Assembly: GCA_016195965.1 (NCBI GenBank)
Contig: JACPYR010000017.1
Location: 1 to 64,000, forward strand
DNA from: Nitrosomonadales bacterium
GTDB lineage: Bacteria; Pseudomonadota; Gammaproteobacteria; Burkholderiales; Gallionellaceae
Direction of reading: 5' to 3'
DNA: 64,000 bases
The notes below the pieces were generated by a model that was given only the letters and a program-made list of their open reading frames with translations, was not told where the DNA came from and did not search any database. The position numbers and the translations under genes were made by a program. Of the stretch, positions 1 to 9,471 are shown in pieces. Every line of letters begins with the position of its first letter. The stretch's first letter is position 1.

Positions 1-99
1 ATGCTGCGCTTGCTGCAACTGAATTTGTTTATGCGCCGAGATTTACTTCGGTTGTTACGCGGAGATCCGCCAGAGCGAAATCCTCTCGCAGAGCAGTAA
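1..99 (+). CDS. C-terminal tail of an ORF entering from the left, transposase-like
   Basis: Frame 1 is open from the first base and ends at a TAA at 97-99. The 32 visible residues include LLQLNLFMRRDL, which resembles the extreme C-terminus of some DDE transposases, but the fragment is too short to be sure. If correct, an insertion sequence ends just inside the window. The rest of the stretch up to 315 is AT-rich and shows no convincing gene; the 62-aa antisense ORF at 29-217 has no recognisable features. Confidence 0.3.
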   Translation: MLRLLQLNLFMRRDLLRLLRGDPPERNPLAEQ

Positions 100-315
100 C
101 TATGTTTGATATGAAAATCTGTGGGACAGCAGTGAGTCTGATCCCATCGCTTGGTTGGATATTTTTCCCCCACACTTCGAACCCGTTCATATATATGTAA
201 CAATTGGAAAATATCATAAATACAGCATTCGTTGCTTGTGTGCGATATTTGCAATTATCGTACTAGCATGCCTATGCGGAATGGCCAAAGTGATTATTAA
301 TATAGCGGGGAAAAT

Positions 316-1014
316 ATGATGCGTATTTTGTTGGTTGCTCTATGTGGCATTGTGATGACTGGATGCGCGAATATGGATAACCAAATATCGATGGGTGATT
401 TGCGGCAACCGTCACTGCAGTTTGTGGTTGATAAAACGCAACCAGATAATTATTCGGGGTATATGGCGGCGGAGGGGAATATCTATAGCTGTCGCTTTGG
501 GATTCATTATGAGACCAAGGATGAATTTTCTCCACCCAAGGCACAAATCTTTGCGGCGCTAATTGAAAAAGTGTCACCGACCATAATATCCCATGATGTA
601 ATTTTGGAGCGATTTGACGTGTACTACAACCACCGTCTCAAAGCGCTCCATATTGCAAGTGCTACGTTTGGCGGTGGAATTATTGGAAGCATGGCAGAAT
701 TTTCTGCATCGCAGAACAAAGATGTTTTTACCTTTGATAAGCTACTAATTGATACAAATCCGGAAAAAGAGCGACATCCAGGTGAAAATCATGTTGGCTG
801 TGATGATGCACACGAAGGTGAATATTACCCTTCGGAAATTAGCGGAGGGCACGATGTAGTCGTCACATGGCTGAAATTCACCGTGGACAACCATCCTTAT
901 TACTTCAGGACTTATTATCAGTTCCAGCCGGATAACAAAGAGCAAATTGCAGCCGGGGTCAAAGAAGCGCTTCAAATGTCCATAAAGGGTATTGCCCCAA
1001 GGCTTAAACTTTAA
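316..1014 (+). CDS. Hypothetical lipoprotein
   Basis: The 232-aa product starts with a short hydrophobic signal and a lipobox (VMTGC, Cys about residue 17), so it should be lipidated at that cysteine. The mature part is mixed alpha/beta with no transmembrane segment and no family I recognise. The first ATG is used; a second in-frame Met follows at once. It is preceded by 200 bases of AT-rich DNA and stands alone on its strand. Base composition is lower in GC than the housekeeping genes nearby, which suggests acquisition together with the possible transposase tail upstream. Confidence 0.75.
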   Translation: MMRILLVALCGIVMTGCANMDNQISMGDLRQPSLQFVVDKTQPDNYSGYMAAEGNIYSCRFGIHYETKDEFSPPKAQIFAALIEKVSPTIISHDVILERFDVYYNHRLKALHIASATFGGGIIGSMAEFSASQNKDVFTFDKLLIDTNPEKERHPGENHVGCDDAHEGEYYPSEISGGHDVVVTWLKFTVDNHPYYFRTYYQFQPDNKEQIAAGVKEALQMSIKGIAPRLKL

Positions 1015-1136
1015 GGTGTATGGACTTCACCCTCGCTAAAAACCCACCTGAAAGCGGAACGTCAATTATGTAGTACCCCGATTAATATCTGCGGGCCCTC
1101 CAACATAGATAGCCACCGCATCTGGTATCCGCGTAG

Positions 1137-1481
1137 CTATTTGACCGCCGTGATCTCGCTGATCACGTATTTTCCCTTGCGGACTTCATTCAGCTTGAAT
1201 TCGATTTTTTGCCCGGCCTTCAGTTTTGCCAGCACGGTCTTGTCCTGAACCTCGAAATCCATGGTCATGCCCGGCCAGTCCAGGCTGGCAATCGGCTCGT
1301 GGGTGATGTTGAGTTTGCCGGCTTTGGCATCCACGCTGTTGACCTTGCCCTTCCCGTGATGTGCTTCTGCAACAGGTTTGCCATCCATCGGCATAACCAT
1401 GGGCTTGTCATCTGCTGCGGCAGGAAGCGCAGCCAGCGTGAGAAGCGCCATGGGGATCAAGATGAATTGATTGCGTTTCAC
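1137..1481 (-). CDS. CusF-like periplasmic copper-binding protein
   Basis: The 114-aa protein has a Sec signal peptide ending near ALPAAADD, then a CusF/CopK-type small beta-barrel domain. The signature HEPIASLDWPGMTMDFEV contains the His, Trp and two Met ligands that CusF uses to hold Cu(I) or Ag(I). In the family it passes the metal to a CusCBA-type RND efflux system or buffers periplasmic copper. No efflux genes are visible here, so it is an orphan in this window. It lies downstream of the HAD gene on the same strand with about 90 bp between. The His/Met-rich stretch before the domain may add metal sites. Confidence 0.88.
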   Translation of the reverse strand: MKRNQFILIPMALLTLAALPAAADDKPMVMPMDGKPVAEAHHGKGKVNSVDAKAGKLNITHEPIASLDWPGMTMDFEVQDKTVLAKLKAGQKIEFKLNEVRKGKYVISEITAVK

Positions 1482-1571
1482 AGTGTTTCCTTTATAGAGT
1501 TAATTAATGGATCGAGATGGCGCGATAATACTGAAAACCGTGCGGCATATCAAAGGCATTCGCGCATCAAA

Positions 1572-2234
1572 TCAGCGCAAGCTCATCACCGGCCAGCCAT
1601 GCCGTTCGGCGTGCTGGCGCAAGGTGTTGTCGGGATTCACTGCCACGGGTTTTTTCACCTTGGCGAGCAGCGGCAAATCGTTCAGCGAGTCGCTGTAAAA
1701 GGTCGTGTCGGCAAAGCTGTCCCAGTTCCAGCCGCGTTGCGTCATCCAGCTTTCCAGCCGCGTGATTTTTCCCTCGCGGAAGCACGGCACGTCGGCGACA
1801 CCGCCGGTAAATTCGCCGTCCTTGTGTTCAGGCTCGGTGGCGATCAGATGTTCGACGCCGAATTCGCGCGCGATCGGAGCGGTCACGAAACTATTGGTGG
1901 CGGTGATGATGATGCATATGTCGCCCGCCGCAAGGTGGCGCTTGACCAGGTCGCGCGCCGCCGGGGTGATCATGCTGGTGACTTGCTCGCGCATGAACTG
2001 TTGATGCCATTGATCCAGCGTCTTGCGCGCATGGCGCGACAGCGGCTTCAGTTGAAAATCCAGGAACTCGTGGATATCCAGGGTTCCCGCTTTGTAGTGT
2101 TCGTAGAAGGCGAGGTTCCTGGCCTCGAATAATTCGCGGTCCAGTACGCCGATGCGGATCAAAAATTGCGACCACTCGAAATCGCTGTCGCCGTTGAGCA
2201 GGGTGTTATCCAGATCAAATAAAGCAAGGTTCAC
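1572..2234 (-). CDS. HAD-IB family phosphatase (SerB-like)
   Basis: The 220-aa protein opens with the HAD motif I FDLDNTLL (nucleophile Asp and acid/base Asp), has motif II in IIITATN and motif III/IV in YSDSLNDLPLL. This matches the HAD-IB group of small-molecule phosphatases found next to hda in many betaproteobacteria; the physiological substrate is not known (phosphoserine-like or histidinol-phosphate-like activities occur in the group). It begins one base after the hda stop, so hda and this gene form one transcript. Confidence 0.88.
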   Translation of the reverse strand: MNLALFDLDNTLLNGDSDFEWSQFLIRIGVLDRELFEARNLAFYEHYKAGTLDIHEFLDFQLKPLSRHARKTLDQWHQQFMREQVTSMITPAARDLVKRHLAAGDICIIITATNSFVTAPIAREFGVEHLIATEPEHKDGEFTGGVADVPCFREGKITRLESWMTQRGWNWDSFADTTFYSDSLNDLPLLAKVKKPVAVNPDNTLRQHAERHGWPVMSLR

Positions 2235-2235
2235 T

Positions 2236-2916
2236 TCAGTTACCTTTCGACTCTTGTTGTAATACTTCTTTCAGTAACGGCACCGAAGGCGCTCGGTGCA
2301 GGCTCAGCGAGTGCGCATCCAGCGCGTCCAGTGCCGCGAGCAGGCTGGGCAGGTCGCGCCTGCCATGACGCAATAAATACTGCGCGATTTCCGGCGGCAA
2401 GACAAATCCTTTTGCTTGCGCATGCTGTGACAGTGCGAGCATTTTTTCTTCGTCGCTCAGGCCATGCACCAGGTATACCAGCCCCCATCCCAGGCGGGTG
2501 CGCAGGTCGTCACGTATCTTGAGATGCAGCGCGGATTCCTTGCCGCTGACCAGCAACATGCCGCCGCTGTCGCGCATCTGGTTGTAGAGATTGAACAGAT
2601 CGATTTGAGCGGTTTCGTCGAGCTGTTCGGCGTCATCCACTGCCACTACTTTTGCAAGCTGTGGTACGCCAGCCTGCGCATACTGCGCGCTATGCCCTGC
2701 CGCCAGTGCAGCTCGCACGCAGGCTTGCAACAAATGACTCTTGCCGCTGCCGGGTTCACCCCACAGGTAGAAGCAGCGTTCGCCGCTGTTGCCGGCATCA
2801 TCGTTGCCGGACAGGGCATGGCGCAGCGCCGACAGCAATTCAAGATTGCCCCCGACGACGAAGCCGTCCAGCGTAGGCGAACTGATGGGGGCGATATCGA
2901 GCAGCAGTTGACTCAA
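2236..2916 (-). CDS. hda: DnaA regulatory inactivator Hda
   Basis: The protein is a 226-aa AAA+ ATPase related to DnaA domain III: Walker A GEPGSGKSH, Walker B-like VVAVDDAEQL, and a C-terminal lid region. Hda binds the DNA-loaded sliding clamp and triggers hydrolysis of DnaA-ATP, preventing re-initiation; the N-terminal QLLLDI fits the clamp-binding motif (QxxLxL/I type). The ORF track extends to 3315 only because the frame stays open through perM. The real start is a TTG at 2914-2916, eight bases after the perM stop, with an AGAGG five bases upstream; the clamp motif begins right after it. Confidence 0.9.
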   Translation of the reverse strand: MSQLLLDIAPISSPTLDGFVVGGNLELLSALRHALSGNDDAGNSGERCFYLWGEPGSGKSHLLQACVRAALAAGHSAQYAQAGVPQLAKVVAVDDAEQLDETAQIDLFNLYNQMRDSGGMLLVSGKESALHLKIRDDLRTRLGWGLVYLVHGLSDEEKMLALSQHAQAKGFVLPPEIAQYLLRHGRRDLPSLLAALDALDAHSLSLHRAPSVPLLKEVLQQESKGN

Positions 2917-2924
2917 GGCATCCT

Positions 2925-3989
2925 CTAGGAATTCGTATTGCGATACATCTCGCTGGTGAGGTACCAGGACTTGCCGTGGCGCAGGCCGACCAGCAGAATC
3001 GCAGACAGCGGCAACGCCAGCAGCAGCCCGAAGAAGCCGAACACCTGGCCAAAGGCGAGCAATGCAAAAATCACCGCCAGCGGATGCAACCCGACGCGAT
3101 CGCCGACCAGATACGGCGTGACGACCATGCCTTCGATCAGTTGCCCCGCGCCGAACACCGCCCACACCAGCACGACGCTGCTGAATGCGGTGAACTGCAT
3201 TGCCGCCGCCAGCGTGGCCAAAATCAAACCCGTGATCATGCCCAGATAAGGCACGAATACCAGCATGCCGGCGACAATCCCGATGGGCAGTGCAAATTCC
3301 AGCCCCACCAACCACAGCACCAGAACATAATATGCGCTCATCAGCAGCATCACGGAAATCTGCCCGCGCAGAAATTCTGCCAGGACGCGGTCCACGTCGG
3401 CGGTGATTTCCTTTACCTTGATCTGGGAATGGCGCGGAATCAGATCATCCACGCTTTGCAGCAATTTATTCCAGTCGCGCAGCAGATAGAACATCGCGAC
3501 CGGGATTAACAGCAATTGAGTGAGCATACCGATGAATGCACCGCCGCTGCTCTTGAGCCAGGGCAGCAATTTTGCCGCAGCACCGCCGGTACTCTGCCAA
3601 TCGTTGAGCAACATTCCCTTCACGGCCTGGCTATCCCATTGCAACTCTGCGCCGAACCACTGTTGCAACTGTGGCAGCAGGTGAAATCTTGCCGCTTCGA
3701 CCCAGTCCGGCAGACGCGACATGAATCGACTGATTTCCTTTTCCAGCAGCGGCAGCATGATCAACAACAGCGAGCCGAGCAACAAAAATATTCCACCCAT
3801 CACCAGCACTACCGCCAGCGTGCGCGGTACATTCCATGCATTCAGCCGATGCACCAGCGGATTGCAGATATAGGCGAGTATGCCTGCGGCGACAAACGGC
3901 GTCAGTATCGGGCTGAGCAAATACACCAAGCCAGCGGCTATCACGGCGAAAGACAGCCATTGCAAGGCAGCGAAGCGGGATAGGGTCAT
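2925..3989 (-). CDS. PerM / AI-2E family transporter
   Basis: The 354-aa membrane protein has about eight hydrophobic segments, the last ones in the arrangement typical of the AI-2E/PerM family (PF01594), including GLHPLAVIFALLAFGQVFGFFG. Family members export small molecules or ions, but the substrate of this orthologue is unknown. It is the first gene of the perM-hda-HAD transcript and diverges from purM with a 60-bp intergenic region that must hold both promoters. The arrangement perM-hda opposite purM is conserved in betaproteobacteria. Confidence 0.9.
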   Translation of the reverse strand: MTLSRFAALQWLSFAVIAAGLVYLLSPILTPFVAAGILAYICNPLVHRLNAWNVPRTLAVVLVMGGIFLLLGSLLLIMLPLLEKEISRFMSRLPDWVEAARFHLLPQLQQWFGAELQWDSQAVKGMLLNDWQSTGGAAAKLLPWLKSSGGAFIGMLTQLLLIPVAMFYLLRDWNKLLQSVDDLIPRHSQIKVKEITADVDRVLAEFLRGQISVMLLMSAYYVLVLWLVGLEFALPIGIVAGMLVFVPYLGMITGLILATLAAAMQFTAFSSVVLVWAVFGAGQLIEGMVVTPYLVGDRVGLHPLAVIFALLAFGQVFGFFGLLLALPLSAILLVGLRHGKSWYLTSEMYRNTNS

Positions 3990-4049
3990 TTAAGGTAAAA
4001 TTCGCGGAATTCGTGTGGCACTTTATCCTGTAGAAAGCGAAAACTCAAC

Positions 4050-5105
4050 TTGAACAACACAACCAACCCTACATCCCCCGCCGGCCTGACATACCGCGAC
4101 GCCGGGGTGGACATCGATGCGGGCGACCGCCTGGTCGAAAACATCAAGCCTTTTGCCAAGCGCACCATGCGCCCGGAAGTTCTCTCTGGTATCGGCGGTT
4201 TCGGCGGTCTGGTGGAAATTTCCAAGAAATACAAAGAGCCGGTGCTGGTGTCCGGCACCGACGGAGTCGGCACTAAACTCAAGCTTGCATTTGAATTGAA
4301 TCGCCACGACACGGTGGGCATTGATTTGGTCGGCATGAGCGTCAACGACATACTGGTGCAGGGCGCTGAGCCATTGTTCTTCCTCGATTATTTCGCCTGC
4401 GGCAAGCTGGATGTAGATGCCGCCACCGAGGTTATCAAGGGCATCGCCTTTGGTTGCGAGCAGGCCGGTTGTGCCCTGATCGGCGGCGAAACGGCTGAAA
4501 TGCCCGGCATGTATCCGGCGGGAGAATACGACCTCGCCGGCTTTGCGGTGGGCGTGGTGGAAAAGGCCAACATCATCAGCGGTGCGCATATCAAGGCGGG
4601 TGACGTGGTGATCGGCTTGGCTTCGAACGGCGCGCATTCCAACGGCTATTCGCTGGTGCGCAAGATCATCGGCGCCAACAAGGTCGATCTCGGCCAGAAG
4701 CTGGATGGCAAGACGCTGTCCGACCTGATCATGGCGCCTACGCGCATTTACGTGAAGCCGCTGCTAGCGCTGATGCAGAAGCTCACCGTCAAGGGCATGG
4801 CGCACATCACCGGCGGCGGGCTGCTGGAAAACGTGCCGCGTGTATTGCCGGAAAACCTGGTCGCGCAACTGGATGGCAAGGCATGGCACACGCCCGCCTT
4901 GTTCGACTGGCTGCGCGAGATGGGTAACGTCGCGCCGCATGAAATGTACCGCACCTTCAACTGCGGCATCGGCATGGTGGTGGTCGTGGACAGGAACGAT
5001 GCGGATGCCGCGCTGGCACACCTCAACGCCGCAGGCGAAACCGCAACCTTGATCGGCACCATACGTGCACGCCAGGGCAGCGAGGCGCAGACCCAAGTTT
5101 TATAA
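4050..5105 (+). CDS. purM: Phosphoribosylformylglycinamidine cyclo-ligase
   Basis: AIR synthetase closes FGAM to 5-aminoimidazole ribotide with ATP, step five of purine synthesis. The 351-aa length is normal. Visible family motifs are [13 protein letters not shown] near the N-terminus, [11 protein letters not shown] in the ATP site and HITGGGL. The only plausible start is a TTG at 4050, because the first in-frame ATG lies beyond the conserved N-terminal [12 protein letters not shown]. It is followed by purN after an intergenic inverted repeat of about 150 bp. Confidence 0.96.
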   Translation: MNNTTNPTSPAGLTYRDAGVDIDAGDRLVENIKPFAKRTMRPEVLSGIGGFGGLVEISKKYKEPVLVSGTDGVGTKLKLAFELNRHDTVGIDLVGMSVNDILVQGAEPLFFLDYFACGKLDVDAATEVIKGIAFGCEQAGCALIGGETAEMPGMYPAGEYDLAGFAVGVVEKANIISGAHIKAGDVVIGLASNGAHSNGYSLVRKIIGANKVDLGQKLDGKTLSDLIMAPTRIYVKPLLALMQKLTVKGMAHITGGGLLENVPRVLPENLVAQLDGKAWHTPALFDWLREMGNVAPHEMYRTFNCGIGMVVVVDRNDADAALAHLNAAGETATLIGTIRARQGSEAQTQVL

Positions 5106-5113
5106 AACCAAGC

Positions 5114-5236
5114 TATCCGCAGATTTCACAGATTTACACAGATTAAAAATCTTTACACCCTGTTTACTGCTATGCAAATAGGTTTATGGAATTACTTCCG
5201 GTTTAATCTGCGTCAATCTGCGTAATCTGCGGACAA
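5114..5236. repeat. Dispersed inverted repeat, copy 1 (CGCAGATT family)
   Basis: The left arm begins TCCGCAGATTTCACAGATTT and the right arm ends TCAATCTGCGTAATCTGCGGA, so the ends are reverse complements around a roughly 60-bp AT-rich centre. Each arm is made of repeats of an CAGATT/AATCTG unit. A second copy lies at 15662-15795 with the same arm logic but a different centre. It sits between purM and purN, where it could form a large hairpin in the transcript. Confidence 0.8.
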
Positions 5237-5257
5237 CGGATTTTCTTTGGATACACC

Positions 5258-5896
5258 TTGAAAAATATCGTCATCCTGATCTCCGGGCGCGGCAGCAACA
5301 TGCAGGCGCTGCTGGAAGCGCGGTTACCCTGCAACATCGCGGCGGTCATCAGCAACCGCGCGGATGCCGAGGGGCTGAATATTGCGCAGGCGCACGGTAT
5401 TCACACTGCCGTCATCGCGCACCGCGACTATGCTGATCGCGGCAGCTTCGACGCGGCGCTGGCCAAGACGATAGACCGCTACAACCCTGATATCGTCGTG
5501 CTGGCTGGTTTCATGCGCATCCTGACGCCCGGTTTTGTCGAACATTATCGCGGCAGACTGATCAATATCCATCCTTCGTTGCTTCCGGCTTATAGCGGAC
5601 TGGACACGCATGCGCGCGCGTTGCACGACGGGGTGAAGATACACGGCTGCACGGTGCATTTTGTCACCGCCGATCTCGATCATGGCCCCATCATCATCCA
5701 GGCCGCCGTGCCGGTTGCGCGCGACGATACCGAGCAGACGCTGGCGGCGCGGGTGTTGCGCGAAGAACATCGCATATATCCGCAGGCTGTGCGCTGGCTG
5801 TGTACCGACCAGATTGAGCTGGGCGGGCAAGGGAGGGTGATACTCAAGTGCCGCAAACAAATCGGCACGGCGCTGATCTCGCCCGGCCTGGAATAA
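5258..5896 (+). CDS. purN: Phosphoribosylglycinamide formyltransferase
   Basis: GAR transformylase transfers the formyl group of 10-formyl-THF to GAR in purine synthesis. The 212-aa protein has the N-terminal phosphate loop ISGRGSNMQ, the catalytic Asn-His region NIHPSLLPAYSG and the folate-site segment HGCTVHFVTADLDHGPII with the catalytic Asp. Translation begins at TTG 5258; no ATG is available before the first beta strand. It is followed after two bases by the DUF3108 gene and probably shares its transcript. Confidence 0.95.
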   Translation: MKNIVILISGRGSNMQALLEARLPCNIAAVISNRADAEGLNIAQAHGIHTAVIAHRDYADRGSFDAALAKTIDRYNPDIVVLAGFMRILTPGFVEHYRGRLINIHPSLLPAYSGLDTHARALHDGVKIHGCTVHFVTADLDHGPIIIQAAVPVARDDTEQTLAARVLREEHRIYPQAVRWLCTDQIELGGQGRVILKCRKQIGTALISPGLE

Positions 5897-5898
5897 TC

Positions 5899-6603
5899 AT
5901 GAAGTCGACATTGCGGGCGCTCGCATGGCTGATGCTGTTTATTTCAGGACATGTTCTGGCCGATCCGCCGACACGAATCTTGGCCAATTACGACGTATAC
6001 AAGGGGCCGCTGCGCATCGGCCAGATCGAAGAGAGCTATGCGCGCGACCAGGATCGCTACACCCTGACCAGCGCCACCAGTGCGGTCGGCTTGCTGGCGA
6101 TATTCAATCCGGGGCGAATTTTGATCAGCAGCAGCGGTCTGGTGGGGAGTCGTGGTCTGCGGCCATTGCGTTTCAGCGATCAACGCGAACGCCACGAAAG
6201 CAGGAATCGCAGCGCGGAGTTCGATTGGAATGCCGGGCGGCTTACGATGATTCAGCAGGAGCAGCGCACGACGGTCGCATTACCCGAGGGCACGCAGGAT
6301 CGATTGAGCTCAATGTACCAATTCATGTTCCTGTCGCCGCAACCGGGCGCTACGCTGGATTTTGCGATGACCAATGGCGGTAATCTGGATGATTACCACT
6401 ATACTGTTACGCGCGGCGAACCGCTTAAAACGCCTGCCGGCGAATTCAGTACGCTGTACCTGGACAGCCATGCAAAAAAAGGCGAAACCCGCACCGAGTT
6501 ATGGTTGGCTACGCAGCAATATAATCTGCCCTGCAAAATGATAGTCACCGACCCAGACGGCGACCAATTGACGCAGATATTGCGCAGCATCGAAACCCAA
6601 TAA
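5899..6603 (+). CDS. Exported DUF3108 protein
   Basis: The 234-aa protein has a signal peptide ending LFISGHVLA-DPP and then a DUF3108 beta-rich domain (YDVYKGPLRIGQ, later LWLATQQYNLPCKM). Family members are periplasmic or outer-membrane associated and of unknown function; they commonly follow purN in betaproteobacteria. The start is the ATG at 5899, just after the purN stop; the track start at 5848 lies inside purN and lacks the signal peptide position. Confidence 0.88.
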   Translation: MKSTLRALAWLMLFISGHVLADPPTRILANYDVYKGPLRIGQIEESYARDQDRYTLTSATSAVGLLAIFNPGRILISSSGLVGSRGLRPLRFSDQRERHESRNRSAEFDWNAGRLTMIQQEQRTTVALPEGTQDRLSSMYQFMFLSPQPGATLDFAMTNGGNLDDYHYTVTRGEPLKTPAGEFSTLYLDSHAKKGETRTELWLATQQYNLPCKMIVTDPDGDQLTQILRSIETQ

Positions 6604-6633
6604 ACCAACCTTGCCCATCATCGAATACTAGCC

Positions 6634-7914
6634 ATGCTCATCACCGAATACCGTTTAGATCTCGTCATCCTGGCCTTGCGCACGATATTGCCGCTGGCCC
6701 ATCCCGCCGATACCACGCTGCGCTATTTTTTCAAGGAAGAACGCCTCGGTTCCAACGAGCGCGAACTGGTCGCGGAGACCGTGTTCGGCGTGTTGCGCCA
6801 CCGCATGCTGCTGGAGCATGCCTGCACGACACAAGGGAACGAAGCCGTTGCAGCCAAAACCGCCACGCCGCGACGGATGGCGCTAGCCTATCTGCTCAGG
6901 TTTGGCGGCTATAACCTGCGCGAACTAGAGCCGGTGTTGAAGCGCGACGAGAAGGAATGGCTCGCCACCGTGAAGGGTGTGAAGCTCGATGAGCTGCCGT
7001 TGCCGGTGCAGGCCGAGCTGCCCGAATGGCTGGTGGAAAAGATGCGCGCCTCTTATTCAGACGCCGACATCCTGACGATAGGAAAATCCATGCAGCAGGG
7101 CGCGCCGCTGGATATCCGCGTCAACACCCTGCTCGCCAAGCGCGAGGAGGTGCTGCAGCAATTGCACGACAAGAAAATCGAGGCGGAGGCCACGCCTTAT
7201 TCGCCCGTCGGCATCCGTCTCAGGGACAAGATCCCGCTGAACAAGGATGCGCTGTTTACCGAGGGCAAAGTCGAAGTGCAGGACGAGGGCAGCCAGTTGC
7301 TCGGCTTCCTGCTTGCTCCCAGGCGCAACGACATGGTGGTGGATTTCTGCGCCGGGGCGGGCGGCAAGACGCTGATGTTGGCAGCAGCAATGAATTCGCA
7401 GGGGCGCTTGTATGCGCTGGACGTGTCGGAAAAACGCTTGGCCAATCTCAAGCCTCGCCTGAAGCGCTCCGGCGCGAGTAACATTCAGCCCATGTTGATC
7501 GCGCACGAGAACGACCTCAAGGTCAAACGTCTGGCAGGCAAGATAGACCGCGTGCTGGTGGATGCGCCGTGCAGCGGCCTGGGCACGTTGCGCCGCAATC
7601 CCGATCTGAAATTCCGCCAGTCGCCCGGCAGTCTGGAAGAACTCACGCAGAAACAGGGCGCGATACTCGCCTCTGCCAGCCGCCTGTTGAAAAAAGGCGG
7701 GCGATTAGTGTACGCGACCTGCAGCATCCTGCCGGAAGAAAACCAGCACATCGTGCAAGCCTTTCTCGCAGCGCACCCCGACTTCGTGCTGAAACCTGCG
7801 GGTGAAGTGCTGCAACAGCAGAAAATCGGGCTGGAGGCGGGCGATTATCTGGAGTTGCGCCCGCATCTGCATAACACCGATGGGTTTTTCGCTGCGGTGC
7901 TGGAGCGGATTTAA
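6634..7914 (+). CDS. RsmB/NOP family RNA (cytosine-5) methyltransferase
   Basis: The 426-aa protein has an N-terminal helical NusB-like region (about residues 1-140) and a Rossmann methyltransferase domain: SAM motif FCAGAGGKTLML, then DAPCSGLGTLRRNPD and YATCSILPEEN, which supply the two cysteines of m5C methyltransferases. It is an rRNA or tRNA methylase; it is not an exact RsmB by its N-terminus and lacks the linked fmt/def genes, so I leave the symbol empty. It is codirectional with the DUF3108 gene 30 bp upstream. Confidence 0.9.
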   Translation: MLITEYRLDLVILALRTILPLAHPADTTLRYFFKEERLGSNERELVAETVFGVLRHRMLLEHACTTQGNEAVAAKTATPRRMALAYLLRFGGYNLRELEPVLKRDEKEWLATVKGVKLDELPLPVQAELPEWLVEKMRASYSDADILTIGKSMQQGAPLDIRVNTLLAKREEVLQQLHDKKIEAEATPYSPVGIRLRDKIPLNKDALFTEGKVEVQDEGSQLLGFLLAPRRNDMVVDFCAGAGGKTLMLAAAMNSQGRLYALDVSEKRLANLKPRLKRSGASNIQPMLIAHENDLKVKRLAGKIDRVLVDAPCSGLGTLRRNPDLKFRQSPGSLEELTQKQGAILASASRLLKKGGRLVYATCSILPEENQHIVQAFLAAHPDFVLKPAGEVLQQQKIGLEAGDYLELRPHLHNTDGFFAAVLERI

Positions 7915-8002
7915 TGGGCTGGTGCGCCGCTAATTTCTGTAGAATGGAGGGGCTGTTGCTGCGGTATCGGATAGCACACGGAAGCCCCTTTTAGGAGAAG
8001 TC

Positions 8003-9166
8003 ATGTTTTCAAATTTACCCTGGTGGGCTTATGTGCTCATCGCACTGTCCCTCACTCATATCACCATCGCGTCGGTGACCATTTTTCTGCACCGCCATCA
8101 GGCGCATCTCGCTTTGGATTTGCACCCGGCCGCCAGCCACTTTTTCCGCTTCTGGCTGTGGCTGACCACCGGCACCGTGACCAAGGAGTGGACCTCGATC
8201 CACCGCAAACACCACGCCAAATGCGAGACTGCGGAAGACCCGCACAGCCCGCAAGTCCTGGGCATCAAAAAGGTGCTGCTGGAAGGCGCTGAGCTTTATC
8301 GCAAGGAAGCCAGGAATCTCGAAACGCTGGAAAAGTATGGGCGGGGCACGCCGGACGATTGGCTGGAGCGCAAGCTGTATTCCAGGCACAGCGGCAAGGG
8401 CATCGCGTTGATGCTGCTGATTGATGTGCTGTTGTTCGGGCCGATCGGCATCACCGTGTGGGCGGTGCAGATGATGTGGATACCGGTGATGGCTGCGGGC
8501 ATTATCAATGGCGCCGGGCATTACTGGGGCTACCGCAACTTCCAGCCCGGCGATGCTTCCACCAATCTCGTGCCGTGGGGCATACTGATCGGCGGCGAAG
8601 AGTTGCACAACAATCACCACGCTTATATGAATTCCGCCAAGCTTTCCAATAAGTGGTATGAATTCGACATCGGCTGGCTATACATCCGCAGCATGGCTAC
8701 GCTGGGGTTAGCAAAAGTTAAAAGGGTCGCGCCCAAGGTGCGTCTGAACACCGCCAAGACGGTCTGCGATATTGACACGCTGCATGCGGTGATGGCCAAC
8801 CGTTACGAAGTGATGGCGAAGTATGCGCAGTCGTTGAAATCGACTTATCGCGAGGAAATCTCTCAGCTCAAGCAGCGCATACCGGACCTGGGTAAAGTCG
8901 ATCTGAAGCGCATCAAGCACTGGCTGCATGTCGATGAGACCGCGCTGAGCGAGCAGGAAAAGCTAAAGCTGGGTTTGGTGATCAGCACCAGCCCGAAGTT
9001 GAATACCGCCTACACCTTGCGCCAGGAGCTCATCGCGATCTGGCAGCGTTCCACGGCGACCAAGGAGCAGATGGTCAAAGACCTGGAAGACTGGTGTCGC
9101 CGCGCCGAAACATGCGGCATCGAAGCGCTGCAACAGTTCTCCAGGCGTCTGCGCTATTACGCCTGA
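8003..9166 (+). CDS. Fatty acid (acyl-CoA type) desaturase
   Basis: The 387-aa integral membrane protein contains the three histidine clusters of membrane desaturases: HRHQAH (about residue 31), HRKHH (about 69) and HNNHH (about 200), which bind the di-iron centre. Transmembrane segments lie at about residues 5-28, 50-68 and two pairs between 130 and 180. The C-terminal 150 residues are soluble and helical, longer than in short desaturases. It should introduce a double bond in membrane acyl chains. An AGGAG lies just upstream of the ATG. Confidence 0.9.
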   Translation: MFSNLPWWAYVLIALSLTHITIASVTIFLHRHQAHLALDLHPAASHFFRFWLWLTTGTVTKEWTSIHRKHHAKCETAEDPHSPQVLGIKKVLLEGAELYRKEARNLETLEKYGRGTPDDWLERKLYSRHSGKGIALMLLIDVLLFGPIGITVWAVQMMWIPVMAAGIINGAGHYWGYRNFQPGDASTNLVPWGILIGGEELHNNHHAYMNSAKLSNKWYEFDIGWLYIRSMATLGLAKVKRVAPKVRLNTAKTVCDIDTLHAVMANRYEVMAKYAQSLKSTYREEISQLKQRIPDLGKVDLKRIKHWLHVDETALSEQEKLKLGLVISTSPKLNTAYTLRQELIAIWQRSTATKEQMVKDLEDWCRRAETCGIEALQQFSRRLRYYA

Positions 9167-9208
9167 CGTTGTGGACTGCATTGAGAGCCGCGCCGACTAA
9201 TAAACCGG

Positions 9209-9291
9209 CTCTTAACAATTTTCAGGATGACGTATCACCGGGCCGCTTCCTTCTTTTTAAAAGGGGGATGCGGCCCGAGAATTGTTAAGAG
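9209..9291. repeat. Nested perfect inverted repeats upstream of the sensor kinase
   Basis: The outer arms CTCTTAACAATT (9209-9220) and AATTGTTAAGAG (9280-9291) are perfect 12-bp complements. Inside them CGGGCCGC (9239-9246) pairs perfectly with GCGGCCCG (9270-9277), and the centre is a TTTTAAAA-like pairing. The whole 83 bp can fold back as one long interrupted hairpin in the 305-bp gap between the desaturase and kinase genes. It could be a terminator for the desaturase, a leader structure for the kinase or a small repeat element. I see no gene in the rest of the gap. Confidence 0.75.
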
Positions 9292-9471
9292 GCAAAATCT
9301 ATTGCCTTGGAAAACTGCGGTTGGCAGATATCAACTCTGCGACACGCCCGCTGCGCGGGGAGAACGGTCTGCTCGCCCATTGGCAGAGTGCAAAAAGCCG
9401 TTCGTGCTGTATCGGAGCATGGAAGGCTTTTTCAATTTCAACTGCCGTTTCTAAAATTATTGGATCAGTCT

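Noticed and set aside
2917-3315. N-terminal 133 residues of the 359-aa hda ORF
   Set aside because: They overlap perM in another frame and have no Hda similarity; the TTG at 2916 with AGAGG is the likely start.
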